From Flavobacteriales bacterium (GTDB lineage: Bacteria; Bacteroidota; Bacteroidia; JANQJC01): a DNA stretch of 64,000 nucleotides. Below are positions 16,120 to 25,110 of the stretch, piece by piece (position 1 is the stretch's first letter; each line of letters begins with the position of its first letter). The notes under the pieces are model-generated. The model saw only the letters and a program-made list of their open reading frames with translations, did not search any database and had not been told where the DNA came from. Made by a program: the position numbers and the translations under genes. The stretch is taken from NCBI GenBank assembly GCA_028281825.1, contig JANQJC010000016.1, forward strand, positions 1 through 64,000, given 5' to 3'.

Positions 16120-16701
16120 ATGATAGATACATTTGAATTCTTTAAAAACAGGTACCCTTTTCTTACTGGGAGGGATTTGGAATTATTACTGGAAGAGTCA
16201 CACATGGTTCACCTGAAGCCTGGGGAAATCTTTTTCAAAGAAGGAGATACGAACATGAGAACTGGCTTTGTACTGAGGGGAATATTACGAGGATATCATA
16301 TTGAAAAAGGAAAAGAAGAAGAAACTACTGTGGTTTTCATCACCGAAGGACAGCCATGTACTTCATACCAATGGCTTTTAGGTCCTAACCCTTCACATGA
16401 AACCTTTGAGGCATTAGAACCTACCGTCTTAATGGTCAACAGTCTGGAAAGATTAGAAAAACTAAGGGAGGACAACATCAACATCCTTAGGCTTTACAGT
16501 TATACTCTTGAAGAAAAATTGATTGGTGCTATTGAGCGTATCCAGGACTTTACCATGAGAAACCCTGAAACACGATACTTGGCTCTAGTAAAAAGCAGAC
16601 CTGAATTGCCCCAAAGAGTTCCCCAGAAGCACTTGGCATCCTATTTAGGGATTACTCAGCAGTCACTCTCAAGAATAAGGGCCAGAATTGTAAAAAAATA
16701 G
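16120..16701 (+). CDS. Crp/Fnr-family transcriptional regulator
   Basis: A 193-residue protein from the ATG at 16120 (MIDTFEFFKNRYPFL). The N-terminal cyclic-nucleotide-binding-type beta-roll is visible in KPGEIFFKEGDTNMRTGFVLRGILRGYHI and EETTVVFITEGQPCTSYQWLL. A long dimer helix follows (ILRLYSYTLEEKLIGAIERIQD), then a C-terminal winged helix with recognition segment VPQKHLASYLGITQQSLSRIRARI. The Fnr cysteine cluster is absent, so it does not look like an iron-sulfur oxygen sensor. The ligand is unknown and the canonical cAMP-binding Arg motif is not evident. This resembles the abundant Bacteroidetes Crp-like group with no assigned effector. Confidence 0.88.
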   Translation: MIDTFEFFKNRYPFLTGRDLELLLEESHMVHLKPGEIFFKEGDTNMRTGFVLRGILRGYHIEKGKEEETTVVFITEGQPCTSYQWLLGPNPSHETFEALEPTVLMVNSLERLEKLREDNINILRLYSYTLEEKLIGAIERIQDFTMRNPETRYLALVKSRPELPQRVPQKHLASYLGITQQSLSRIRARIVKK

Positions 16702-16813
16702 GCTACTCATTAGTAGAAAATGCGACCTAATTGGTTGAATTTAATGCAAGCCTCCTTGCATTTTATCTTTCTTTGTATCCTATACTGATATAGGTTTCAT
16801 TCTATTTGTTGCA

Positions 16814-17992
16814 ATGATTAAAAAGATAACTTTTTTAGTAGGCCTGTTTTGTTTTTTGGGCACGATAAACCTACAGGCCCAATGTTTAACCAATACTGAA
16901 TGGAAACAGATAATTCCCTCGGATAATCTTCCTGGGCAAGTTCAAACCATGCATTCCAATAATAACGTGGATGTGATTGAGTTCAAAGGCAAGTATTATG
17001 TAGGTTTCCGCACGGCTCCTAATCACTTTGCGTCAAAGAAAACCAGGATGTACGTTTTGAGTACTACTGATTTCACCAATTGGAGGGTAGAAAAAGAAAT
17101 AGCCTTGGGAGCCGATGTGCGGGAGCCTCGCTTTTATAGAAGTAATGATACCCTGTTTTTCATGTTTTTTAAGGTCGGCAAAAAGAAAACAAAATTTGAG
17201 CCGAATGGCATCTTTCAAAGTCACCTTACCAACGGGAACTGGAGTGAGCTTAAAGAGTTGAATTTACCGCTGGGGTATGTGCCCTGGAGGATAAAAAAGC
17301 ACGAGGGTTTATATTATCTTTCTTCCTACTCAGGTTGGAGTGAGTACAAAGTTGATGAGTCTTGTGAGTCTCGCTTTTTCATCAGCAGGGATGGTTACCA
17401 GTGGGATTCAATCAGTAAAGAGCCGCAAATATTACACCCCAGGGCTACCGCAGAAAATGCTTTTGTTTTTGTTGATAGCGGCGATGCCTGGGGTATTTCA
17501 AGACTGGAGTTTGATGGCTCTTATATATGGCGCGCAAAGAAAGGGGCATTGCATAAATGGCAAACGTGGTATTCAAAACACAAGTTTGATAGTCCCATTA
17601 TGTTTACCCACAAAGGCAATATTTTTCTTATTGCCCGTCGCAATCTGGATGGGGATGGTACTTTTTACCGTAAAGAAAGCAAGTACAAAAAAAATCTGGT
17701 GCGCTATTCGTTTAAAAGGAAAACAACAGCAGTTTATTTGCTGGATACTTTGAGTAAGTCCCTTATTCATGTCAAAGACCTAAACAGCACCGGTGATTGT
17801 GCTTTTCCTGCGGTTGCACAGATAAATGATTCTACCTATTACGTTTTAAACTACTCCAGTGACATCACCAGGAGAAAGAAAAATTGGATTACAGGCCAAT
17901 TGGGCAAGACTTATATTTACATGTCTATCTTCACTATTGGTGATTGCAAGCTTGAAGAATATGACAAGCTGCACCAATACTATTTCGAGTAG
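16814..17992 (+). CDS. Secreted protein of unknown function, beta-propeller-like
   Basis: A 392-residue protein with a signal peptide (MIKKITFLVGLFCFLGTINLQAQ). The mature part has repeated propeller-like strands: VIEFKGKYYVGFRTAPNHF, MYVLSTTDFTNWRVEKEI, REPRFYRSNDTLFFMFF, GLYYLSSYSGWSE, FFISRDGYQWDSI, SPIMFTHKGNIFLIARR. The 'STTDFTNW' and 'SRDGYQWDS' segments resemble the Asp-boxes and strand ends of sialidase or GH43-type folds. I cannot identify catalytic residues and do not assign an activity. No T9SS tail is visible, so it is probably periplasmic. It follows the Crp-like gene on the same strand. Confidence 0.75.
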   Translation: MIKKITFLVGLFCFLGTINLQAQCLTNTEWKQIIPSDNLPGQVQTMHSNNNVDVIEFKGKYYVGFRTAPNHFASKKTRMYVLSTTDFTNWRVEKEIALGADVREPRFYRSNDTLFFMFFKVGKKKTKFEPNGIFQSHLTNGNWSELKELNLPLGYVPWRIKKHEGLYYLSSYSGWSEYKVDESCESRFFISRDGYQWDSISKEPQILHPRATAENAFVFVDSGDAWGISRLEFDGSYIWRAKKGALHKWQTWYSKHKFDSPIMFTHKGNIFLIARRNLDGDGTFYRKESKYKKNLVRYSFKRKTTAVYLLDTLSKSLIHVKDLNSTGDCAFPAVAQINDSTYYVLNYSSDITRRKKNWITGQLGKTYIYMSIFTIGDCKLEEYDKLHQYYFE

Positions 17993-17995
17993 TTA

Positions 17996-19396
17996 CTAGA
18001 GATAAAAGCTCTGCCCCAGACTGGGTATAACGATGTTGTGAAAGCCCTTATCATACAATCGTTCTTGCATTTGGTTAAGCGCATCTTGGTCGCCGTGCAC
18101 TAAAAAGAATTGCTCCACAATTTGCGGATCCTGACAAGAAAGAAATTGTATGATTTCGTTATAATCAGCATGGGCACTAAAGAAATCAATGCGGTAAATA
18201 TCAGCCTTTACAGGAAACTCTTGTCCAAAAATGCGAACGATGTTATCTCCTCGCAATATCCTTCCGCCCAGCGATGAAGGCTCGCAATAGCCGATAAACA
18301 ATATGGAGTTGCGTTGGTTGGTAATGTTGTTTATCATGTGGTGCTTCACCCTTCCTGCATCAGCCATGCCTGAGGCTGAGATAATGATGCAAGGTTCCTT
18401 GAGTTCGTTGATAGCCTTTGATAGCTGGACTTCTCTTACGTACTCCAAACCATTGAAACCAAATGGGTCAGGATCTTTTTTCATAAATTCTATCATAGGC
18501 TCACTAAAGCAACCGGTGTGCTTTCTAAAAATGTCTGTTGCGTTTATGGCCAAGGGGCTATCCACAAACACTTTTACCTTAGGCAGCTTGTCTTTGAAAG
18601 CCAACTTATTGAGTGTGTATACCAACTCTTGAGTCTTACCAATACTAAAAGCAGGGATAATCAACTTGCCTTTTTTCACCACGCAAGTTTCCATTACAGC
18701 CTGCATAAGCGTCTCGTTTGCTTTATCTACAGTCTCATGAAGCTTGTCGCCGTACGTGCTTTCGCATATAATAGCATCAGCTTGAGGAAAAACTTGCGGC
18801 CTTCTTAAAATCTTATTGATATACCGGCCCACATCCCCTGAAAAGCAAATTCTCTTTTTCCTGTCACCTTCTGTGATTGTTAGATTAACAACGGCACTGC
18901 CCAATATATGGCCAGCATCTGTAAACATAACATCCATCTCATCATCTATACTAAATGGCTCATTATAAGGTACCGTTTCAAAATACTCCATGCATTTTTC
19001 AGCATCCTCTTTAGTATAGAGCGCTTCATATGGCTCTAGCCCTTCCCTAAGCCGCCTCTTGTTTATGTACAAAACATCTTGTTCTTGTATATATGCGCTG
19101 TCGAAGAGCATTATTTCGGCCAGGTCTCTTGTAGCAGGGGTGCAGATTATCCTTCCTGTAAACCCCTTTTTCACTAAGCTGGGGATGTTACCCGAATGGT
19201 CAATATGTGCATGGGATAACACAAGGTAGTCTACGTCTGAAGGCTCAAAGGGAAAACTTCGGTTCATGCGATGGCTTTCACCACCCCGCCCTTGAAAAAA
19301 ACCACAGTCAAGCAGTAGCTTTTTGCCGTTTTTTAGCTCAATAAGGTGCTTGCTTCCAGTTACCTGCCCTGCAGCACCATGAAAGGTTATCTTCAT
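17996..19396 (-). CDS. MBL-fold beta-CASP RNA-processing exonuclease-like protein
   Basis: A 466-residue metallo-beta-lactamase-fold hydrolase with the zinc motif HAHIDH (residues 62-67), an early LLDCGFFQG strand, the DAGHILGSA motif, CFSGDVGR, then the beta-CASP segment with STYGDKLHE, IPAFSIGKTQELVYTLNKL and IIISASGMADAGRVKHHM, and finally the C-terminal SAHADYNEIIQFL and VHGDQDA motifs. This full set is typical of the CPSF73-like/YsgA group of RNA nucleases. It is encoded 16 bp after a universal stress protein gene and surely in the same operon. A tie between stress signalling and RNA turnover is inferred from that pairing. Confidence 0.92.
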   Translation of the reverse strand: MKITFHGAAGQVTGSKHLIELKNGKKLLLDCGFFQGRGGESHRMNRSFPFEPSDVDYLVLSHAHIDHSGNIPSLVKKGFTGRIICTPATRDLAEIMLFDSAYIQEQDVLYINKRRLREGLEPYEALYTKEDAEKCMEYFETVPYNEPFSIDDEMDVMFTDAGHILGSAVVNLTITEGDRKKRICFSGDVGRYINKILRRPQVFPQADAIICESTYGDKLHETVDKANETLMQAVMETCVVKKGKLIIPAFSIGKTQELVYTLNKLAFKDKLPKVKVFVDSPLAINATDIFRKHTGCFSEPMIEFMKKDPDPFGFNGLEYVREVQLSKAINELKEPCIIISASGMADAGRVKHHMINNITNQRNSILFIGYCEPSSLGGRILRGDNIVRIFGQEFPVKADIYRIDFFSAHADYNEIIQFLSCQDPQIVEQFFLVHGDQDALNQMQERLYDKGFHNIVIPSLGQSFYL

Positions 19397-19412
19397 TAAG
19401 AAAAGCTCCTAT

Positions 19413-20240
19413 TTAAAAATCGTGTAGTACCAAAAGTGGTAATTTCACATGATTGGCTACTTGCTTTGTAACGCTCTTGTGGAAAAGCCTGTCAAAGAAA
19501 CTCACTTTTCTTTCAACCATGGCAAGCATATCTACGGCGTTGTTGGAGATGTACTCATTAATACCTGCTTCAATATCATCATTCTCTAAAAAGGCGAATT
19601 CTAATGAAACTCCCTGAAAAAAGGCATTCAACTTCAAGCCTTCTATGGCTTCATCGGCATCAGTAGTTTCTCCTTTCTTCATTACGTTAAGTAGTGTAAT
19701 GGTAGCTCCAAATTTCAAGGCAATTTCCTTTAGTGCAGTAAGCTTCGATACATCTTTGAGTGAGCCGTAATCAGCAGCAAATACGATGTTTTTTGGAATC
19801 TTGTACTCAGCACTCTCAGGGATTGCCAACACGGGAGCTATAGCTCGTTTAATTACTGCTGAAGTAACACTTCCTACAAATACTTCCATCAACCCACTGG
19901 AGCCTTTTGTTCCCATTACTATAAAATCAGCCGCCTGTTTTTTAGCAACCTTTTCTATCTCACTCACAGCCTCTCCCTGCGTTGATATACCTTCTACTTT
20001 GCTATCAGGGTTTTTTAGCTTCCCCCGCAGTTCATTAAGTTGCTTTTCAATGCCTTTTCTTGAGTCTTGTTCAATAATATCAGTAACGGATACCATCACC
20101 TCTGAAGTAGAGTAAGGCATTTCAAAAGAGTTGACAAGCACAAATCGGTATGCTTCTTCATCACTAAATATTGAAAAAGCATACTTAGCTGCGTTTTTCG
20201 CATTATCAGAAAAATCGGTTGGGAGAAGGATAGTCTTCAT
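19413..20240 (-). CDS. Tandem universal stress protein (two USP domains)
   Basis: A 275-residue protein made of two UspA domains. The first begins MKTILLPTDFSDNAKNAAKYA and ends with the ATP-binding type motif FIVMGTKGSSGLMEVFVGSVTSAVIKRAIAPVLAIP. The second begins IPKNIVFAADYGSLKDVSKL and closes LLVLHDF, but its nucleotide motif is degenerate (MLAMVERKVSFFDRLFHKSVTKQ). Such two-domain proteins usually have one nucleotide-binding and one regulatory half. It is the first gene of the operon with the beta-CASP nuclease and is divergent from an ArsR-type regulator across 216 bp. Confidence 0.93.
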   Translation of the reverse strand: MKTILLPTDFSDNAKNAAKYAFSIFSDEEAYRFVLVNSFEMPYSTSEVMVSVTDIIEQDSRKGIEKQLNELRGKLKNPDSKVEGISTQGEAVSEIEKVAKKQAADFIVMGTKGSSGLMEVFVGSVTSAVIKRAIAPVLAIPESAEYKIPKNIVFAADYGSLKDVSKLTALKEIALKFGATITLLNVMKKGETTDADEAIEGLKLNAFFQGVSLEFAFLENDDIEAGINEYISNNAVDMLAMVERKVSFFDRLFHKSVTKQVANHVKLPLLVLHDF

Positions 20241-20361
20241 ACACAGGGTGTCTTAATGGTTCATTGTTGATATTCGAAATAAATATACCACAAATAGTAT
20301 TTATCTTTTTTGGGTTAATCATAAACGCATGTAAAATTCAAACACTTTAATGTTTTTTAAT

Positions 20362-20375
20362 ATGATAAATGTCAT
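20362..20375. promoter_or_regulatory. Possible Crp/Fnr-type site in the usp-arsR intergenic region
   Basis: ATGATAAATGTCAT has the TGA-N6-TCA core shared by Crp and Fnr sites. It lies in the 216-bp divergent region 20241-20456, where I see no convincing TAnnTTTG box on either strand. A Crp-like regulator is encoded 4 kb away. Single occurrence, so tentative. Confidence 0.3.
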
Positions 20376-20456
20376 TATTTTGCCTGATGCTCATCATAGA
20401 TTAAGCAAATTTCATAAATGATTTTTGTAAGTGAGATTAATCATTAAATAACACCC

Positions 20457-20735
20457 GTGAGCAAGGAAAACAAGCAAATAGCTGAAGTTTTAAAAACTAT
20501 CGGCAATCCATTAAGGATAGGTATCATAAGGTTGCTTGAAATGAATGGGGAGATGTCAGTTACAGCCATGTGCAAGGCTCTCAAGGCTGAGCAATCGCTA
20601 ACATCACATCATTTGAACAACCTTAGACAAAAGAATATCATAGCAAATCGCAGGAATGGTAAAGAAGTGATATACTCTTTAGCTTCTGATGCTACAGTAA
20701 AGTTACTAGATTCCGTCAAGGCAGACTTTTTATAA
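20457..20735 (+). CDS. ArsR-family HTH regulator
   Basis: A 92-residue winged-helix protein with a GTG start, the only usable start because the frame is closed upstream. The domain is complete: VLKTIGNPLRIGIIRLLEMNGEMSVTAMCKALKAEQSLTSHHLNNLRQKNIIANRRNGKEVIYSLA. The metal-binding CVC motif of ArsR/SmtB is missing; a single Cys lies in TAMCKAL. It may therefore sense something other than metal through another site. Divergent from the usp-nuclease operon, which is its likeliest target besides itself. Confidence 0.88.
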   Translation: MSKENKQIAEVLKTIGNPLRIGIIRLLEMNGEMSVTAMCKALKAEQSLTSHHLNNLRQKNIIANRRNGKEVIYSLASDATVKLLDSVKADFL

Positions 20736-20844
20736 CATCGCGTTTGCGAAGATTGCATTGAGGACACGGGAAAGTGAGCCAGTTTTTTCAGTTGTAAAAT
20801 AAATTACTTAACTTACTGGTTACTAACCCCTTAAATCCTCTATT

Positions 20845-21030
20845 ATGAACAGCAAGAAATTAATTGGTTTTGCAATCGCTTTCGTGTCTTTTGTTCTGCT
20901 TTTCAAGCCAGCCTTTATTGACATAGGAGAAATTAACCCCACGGTGCAACTCATGGCATACTTGGGTATGCTTGCTGGAGCTATTGTGGCTGGTGTTTTA
21001 ACTAACGGTGGCGAAGAGAAAAGCCACTAA
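20845..21030 (+). CDS. Small two-helix membrane protein
   Basis: A 61-residue protein with two hydrophobic segments (about 5-25 and 34-52) and a short acidic tail GGEEKSH. I do not recognise a family. It lies downstream of the ArsR-type gene on the same strand and faces the ribonucleotide reductase gene with a 3-bp gap. A small perfect palindrome, GGTTACTAACC (20818-20828), is 16 bp upstream of the ATG. The reading frame and composition look real, but confidence is moderate because of its size. Confidence 0.55.
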   Translation: MNSKKLIGFAIAFVSFVLLFKPAFIDIGEINPTVQLMAYLGMLAGAIVAGVLTNGGEEKSH

Positions 21031-21033
21031 AGC

Positions 21034-23625
21034 TTAACCACACTTACTGTGTCCACAGCTTTTGCAGTTAAGGCATCCTTCTTCATATATCAATGCTGCA
21101 TCGCCACATTCTGAACAAACGTTATCAACCGGGGTGGTGCCATCGGGGATGAATTTTTTCAAAGCCCTAACCACACCATTTTTCCAAGTGTTCAGTGATT
21201 CATCGTTCAGGTGAAGGTCTGACACCATGTCAACTGCAAACTGCAATGGCATACCATGTCGCAGCACGCCTGAGATTAACTTGGCATAGTTCCAGTATTC
21301 TGAGTCAAATGCACGAGATAAGCCACCTAGTATCATTTCGTAGCCATCCTTGTCCATATACTTAAAGTCGTAGCGAGAGCCGTTTTCATTCTTGCGTTTC
21401 AGTACCCAGCCTTTGTTTACATAACTTGGTATGTCGAATGAGTCTTCAGCTTTTCCGGTAAATATTTCGTAAGGCCTATCATTAAGTATTCCAACTACGG
21501 CAATCCACTTTTCTGAGTCATTCATAAAGCGCACTACTTCAGCTTCTAATTCTTCTGGCCTTTTTGGCGCGCGAGTTTCTTGAAACTCATTCACTTTACC
21601 TTCCTGTGCCTTCTTATTATCGCTATCAGATACCAATACACCTGAACGTGAGCCATCGCGATAGACAGTGATGCCTTTACAGCCACTTTCCCACCCCGTC
21701 TGGTATATCTGCCCAACCAAATCTTCAGTCACCTCATTAGGCACATTCACAGTTACACTAATGGAATGGTCCACCCATTGCTGTACTGAGCCTTGTAATT
21801 TTACTTTTTGCACCCAATCTACATCATTGGCAGTGGCTTTATCATATGGCGACTTAGCGATTACTTCCTTCAATTCTTCATCACCCATAGCCTTTACCTG
21901 CTCAAGGTCATAGCCATTCAATTGTAACCAAGTTGCAAAATGATGATGAAATACATGATACTCTTCCCATGAGTCACCCACTTCATCTACAAAGTCAACG
22001 CGGGCTTTTTGGTCATTAGGGTTTACCTTTTTGCGGCGCTTGTATGCAGGCATAAAAACTGGTTCCAATCCAGAAGTAGTCTGTGTCATTAAGCTGGTAG
22101 TGCCTGTAGGAGCAATAGTTAATAAAGCAATATTCCTACGGCCATACTTCAGCATGTCTTTATGTAACTCAGGGTCAGCCTTCGCAATTCTTTCTATAAA
22201 AGGGTTGTTCTCTTCCCTTGCCGGGTCAAACACTTTAAAAGGTCCCCTGTCTTTCGCCATCTCTACTGAAGAGCGGTAAGCTTCAATAGCAAGGTTCTTA
22301 TGCACCTTGGTGCTAAAGAAAATAGATTCATCAGAGCCGTAACGCATACCCAATGCAGCCAGCATATCACCTTCAGCGGTAATGCCAACACCAGTCCTTC
22401 TACCTTCCAGGCATTTCGTCCTAATGTTTTGCCATAAGTTATGTTCCACCCTTTTCACTTCACTGGTTTCTGGGTCAGCATCTATTTTTTTTATGATTTC
22501 ATCTATCTTCTCAATCTCCAGGTCAACTATGTCATCCATGATGCGTTGAGCTAGTCTCGCATGTTTTTTGAACAATGGAAAGTCGAATTGAGCATCGTTG
22601 GAGAATGGTTCTTTTACATACGAGAACAGGTTGATGGCCAACAAGCGACAACTGTCATAAGGACAAAGGGGTATCTCACCACAGGGGTTAGTGGATACGG
22701 TTTTGAAGCCTAAATCAGCATAGCGGTCAGGAATAGACTCATTAATAATGGTATCCCAGAAAAGTATTCCAGGCTCTGCAGATTGCCATGCATTGTGAAC
22801 GATTTTTGCCCACAACTTTTGGGCATCTATTTCTTTCGTCACAGTTGGGTTAGCTGAGTCAACGGGAAACTGTTGCACATAAGGCTCTCCGCTAGCCACC
22901 GCTTTCATAAATTCATCATCTATCCTCACAGAAACATTGGCTCCTGTTACTTTAGTGCCATCCATCTTGGCATCGATAAACTTTTCTGCATCAGGGTGTT
23001 TGATAGAGATACTTAACATCAGGGCACCACGCCTACCGTCTTGTGCTACTTCGCGTGTAGAGTTAGAGTAACGCTCCATGAATGGCACCACACCAGTTGA
23101 AGTAAGTGCTGAGTTTTTAACTGGTGAGCCGGCAGGACGGATGTGCGATAAGTCATGCCCTACGCCCCCACGCCTTTTCATCAATTGCACCTGCTCTTCA
23201 TCAATTTTCATGATGCCACCATAGGAGTCTGAGGTTCCATCATTACCAATTACAAAGCAATTGCTAAGCGATGCTATTTGATATTTATTGCCAATGCCTG
23301 TCATAGGCCCGCCTTGTGGCACTATGTACTTAAATCCCCTAAGCACATCAAAAATTTCTTCCTCACTCAAGGGGTTGGGATACTTAGCTTCAATACGGGC
23401 AATTTCTTTTGCCATGCGTCGATGCATGTCATCAGGAGTTAACTCAAAAATATTACCAAATGAATCTTTTAAAGCATACTTATTAATCCAAACACTGGCA
23501 GCTAATTCATCGCCATTGAAATACTTTTTGGATGCCTCAAAACACTCATCATAAGTGTAGGACTTTCTTCCGTTTGAACTTGGTTCGGCCACGTCGGTAG
23601 TTTTTTCTTCAGTTTCGGTCAGCAT
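21034..23625 (-). CDS. nrdJ: Adenosylcobalamin-dependent (class II) ribonucleotide reductase
   Basis: An 863-residue enzyme that makes deoxyribonucleotides with B12 instead of an oxygen-activated metal centre. Recognisable parts are SLSNCFVIGNDGTSDSYGGI with the first active-site Cys, KRRGGVGHDLSHIRPAG, the catalytic NPCGEIPL with the thiyl radical Cys, APTGTTSLM, the C-terminal GCKGITVYRDGSRSGV and a terminal zinc-ribbon-like CSECG..CLNCKSCGHSKCG. That end is typical of the long class II enzymes. A strong Shine-Dalgarno AGGAG precedes the ATG. I find no convincing cobalamin riboswitch in the 196-bp leader. The cell needs B12, imported or made elsewhere. Confidence 0.95.
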   Translation of the reverse strand: MLTETEEKTTDVAEPSSNGRKSYTYDECFEASKKYFNGDELAASVWINKYALKDSFGNIFELTPDDMHRRMAKEIARIEAKYPNPLSEEEIFDVLRGFKYIVPQGGPMTGIGNKYQIASLSNCFVIGNDGTSDSYGGIMKIDEEQVQLMKRRGGVGHDLSHIRPAGSPVKNSALTSTGVVPFMERYSNSTREVAQDGRRGALMLSISIKHPDAEKFIDAKMDGTKVTGANVSVRIDDEFMKAVASGEPYVQQFPVDSANPTVTKEIDAQKLWAKIVHNAWQSAEPGILFWDTIINESIPDRYADLGFKTVSTNPCGEIPLCPYDSCRLLAINLFSYVKEPFSNDAQFDFPLFKKHARLAQRIMDDIVDLEIEKIDEIIKKIDADPETSEVKRVEHNLWQNIRTKCLEGRRTGVGITAEGDMLAALGMRYGSDESIFFSTKVHKNLAIEAYRSSVEMAKDRGPFKVFDPAREENNPFIERIAKADPELHKDMLKYGRRNIALLTIAPTGTTSLMTQTTSGLEPVFMPAYKRRKKVNPNDQKARVDFVDEVGDSWEEYHVFHHHFATWLQLNGYDLEQVKAMGDEELKEVIAKSPYDKATANDVDWVQKVKLQGSVQQWVDHSISVTVNVPNEVTEDLVGQIYQTGWESGCKGITVYRDGSRSGVLVSDSDNKKAQEGKVNEFQETRAPKRPEELEAEVVRFMNDSEKWIAVVGILNDRPYEIFTGKAEDSFDIPSYVNKGWVLKRKNENGSRYDFKYMDKDGYEMILGGLSRAFDSEYWNYAKLISGVLRHGMPLQFAVDMVSDLHLNDESLNTWKNGVVRALKKFIPDGTTPVDNVCSECGDAALIYEEGCLNCKSCGHSKCG

Positions 23626-23783
23626 GGTAAATCTCCTGTTTAAAGATAAAAAAATGAACTATAAATCGCAGGTTTTATGCGGGATAGAGGGCGTATCCAA
23701 CGACTTGCAATTTAGTAAAACTTAACGGCTTGCCACACCAAAAAGTGCAGAGTTATCAAATAGTTTTCAACGGGCAATTGTTC

Positions 23784-23803
23784 TTTACTTTAAAGTAAAT
23801 TTG
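23784..23803 (+). promoter_or_regulatory. Palindromic operator overlapping the -7 box of map
   Basis: TTTACTTTAAAGTAAA (23784-23799) is a perfect 16-bp palindrome. Its last four bases are the first four of the exact -7 box TAAATTTG (23796-23803), which ends 18 nt before the map start codon. A protein bound here would block that promoter. The rest of the 196-bp region shows no other dyad of this quality. Confidence 0.6.
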
Positions 23804-23821
23804 TGAATAAACTGTAAACCT

Positions 23822-24586
23822 ATGTCAATAACATCTCAAACAGAATTAGAAGGAATGGAGCAGGTGAGTCAGGCTGTTGCCATTACCTTGAAAAAGATGC
23901 GTGAATACGCTGAATCCGGAATGTCAACCCAAGAGTTGGATGATTATGGTAGAGATATTCTAGAACATTTTGGAGCGAAGTCTGCTCCTAAAATGGCGTA
24001 TAATTTTCCAGGATGGACATGCATAAGTGTAAATAATGAAATTGCCCATGGCATACCATCAATTAGCACCATTCTTAAAGAAGGTGATTTAGTAAATATT
24101 GATGTGTCAGCAGAATTAGATGGTTTTTGGGCAGATAATGGCGGCTCATTTGTATTAGGTGAAGATGCACACGGACATCAAACCCTAGTGGACGCGTCAA
24201 GGGGAATACTTCACAAGGCAATACACAATATTAAAGGAGGAGTAAAAATTGCTGAAATAGGAGGCTTGATAGAAAGGGAAGCCAAAAAAGCTGGCTTTAA
24301 AGTGATAAAGAACCTGGTAGGGCATGGAGTAGGCCGCAGCTTGCACGAAGAGCCTAATGAAATTCCTAACTTCAAGGATAGAAGTAATAAAAGCCGTTTC
24401 AGGAAAAATTCAGTGGTTGCTGTTGAGACTTTTATTTCAACTCAGGGAACCATTGCCTATCAGCAGAATGATGGTTGGACATTAAAGACCAATGATGGAA
24501 GCTATGTGGCCCAACATGAGCATACCATAATTATTACTGATGGCAGGCCGATTATCTTAACTGAAGCAAATGGGGTATGGGATTAA
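23822..24586 (+). CDS. map: Type I methionine aminopeptidase
   Basis: A 254-residue cytoplasmic enzyme that removes N-terminal methionine. The five metal ligands are present: Asp94 (VNIDV), Asp105 (FWADNGG), His168 (LVGHGVGR), Glu202 (AVETF), Glu233 (AQHEHT). The substrate-binding His76 (EIAHGIP) and His175 (SLHEEP) are also present. In place of the usual HGDTS it has WADNGG, a variant seen in a diverged subgroup of MetAP-I, so it may be a second paralogue rather than the essential housekeeping copy. It meets the TlpA-like gene tail to tail, sharing 4 bp (TTAA) that carry both stop codons. Confidence 0.88.
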   Translation: MSITSQTELEGMEQVSQAVAITLKKMREYAESGMSTQELDDYGRDILEHFGAKSAPKMAYNFPGWTCISVNNEIAHGIPSISTILKEGDLVNIDVSAELDGFWADNGGSFVLGEDAHGHQTLVDASRGILHKAIHNIKGGVKIAEIGGLIEREAKKAGFKVIKNLVGHGVGRSLHEEPNEIPNFKDRSNKSRFRKNSVVAVETFISTQGTIAYQQNDGWTLKTNDGSYVAQHEHTIIITDGRPIILTEANGVWD

Positions 24587-25065
24587 TCAACAAACCCCTC
24601 CAAAACTTCTTCCAGTTCCCCTTCATGAAATTTCTTTTCGTAAAATTTTTCCTTACCTAATTTGCCATTGCGCACAATAGTGGCAGGTATGGCTCCACTC
24701 CAATCAGGGCTAAAAACAGGTATCCAGCTATTGGGTTTAGGCTCTGAGAAAAGCACAACTGTTGACTTCAATTGCTTTTCTTCAAGGTAGGGCATAAGGC
24801 GGGTAGCCATGTGTTTCTCACCATCCATACTGGCAAGGATAACTTTTACTTTTTTGTTTTTATAGTCTTCTGTTATTTGGTCGATGTAGGGTAGTTCTTC
24901 CACACATGGCACGCACCAGGTAGCCCAAAAATTAAGGATGTAAGTAGTGTCATTATCCTGGATATACATCTCCTGCAATTGCTTCAAACCCACCACAGGA
25001 ACATCTTGCGAAAAACCCAAACAAGGTATAAACAACAATATTGAAAGTAGTTTTTTCATCTTCAT
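24583..25065 (-). CDS. TlpA-like periplasmic thioredoxin
   Basis: A 160-residue protein with a signal peptide (MKMKKLLSILLFIPCLGFSQ) and a thioredoxin-like domain carrying NFWATWCVPC with active cysteines 51 and 54, followed by SMDGEKHMATRLMPYL and the cis-proline region GAIPATIV. The ATG at 25065 is chosen for its GAGGGGG upstream; a further in-frame ATG at 25080 would disturb the signal peptide. It probably reduces disulfides in the periplasm, as in cytochrome c maturation. Whether Cys15 inside the signal makes it a lipoprotein is unclear; I think not. It lies 106 bp after glpD on the same strand. Confidence 0.88.
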   Translation of the reverse strand: MKMKKLLSILLFIPCLGFSQDVPVVGLKQLQEMYIQDNDTTYILNFWATWCVPCVEELPYIDQITEDYKNKKVKVILASMDGEKHMATRLMPYLEEKQLKSTVVLFSEPKPNSWIPVFSPDWSGAIPATIVRNGKLGKEKFYEKKFHEGELEEVLEGFVD

Positions 25066-25110
25066 TTTACACCCCCTCATTGAAAGTTATTTTGCTTTAA
25101 CTAGGCTGTT

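Noticed and set aside
23626-23821. Cobalamin riboswitch or NrdR boxes upstream of nrdJ
   Set aside because: Neither a B12-box-like core nor paired NrdR-type boxes can be seen on the nrdJ strand.
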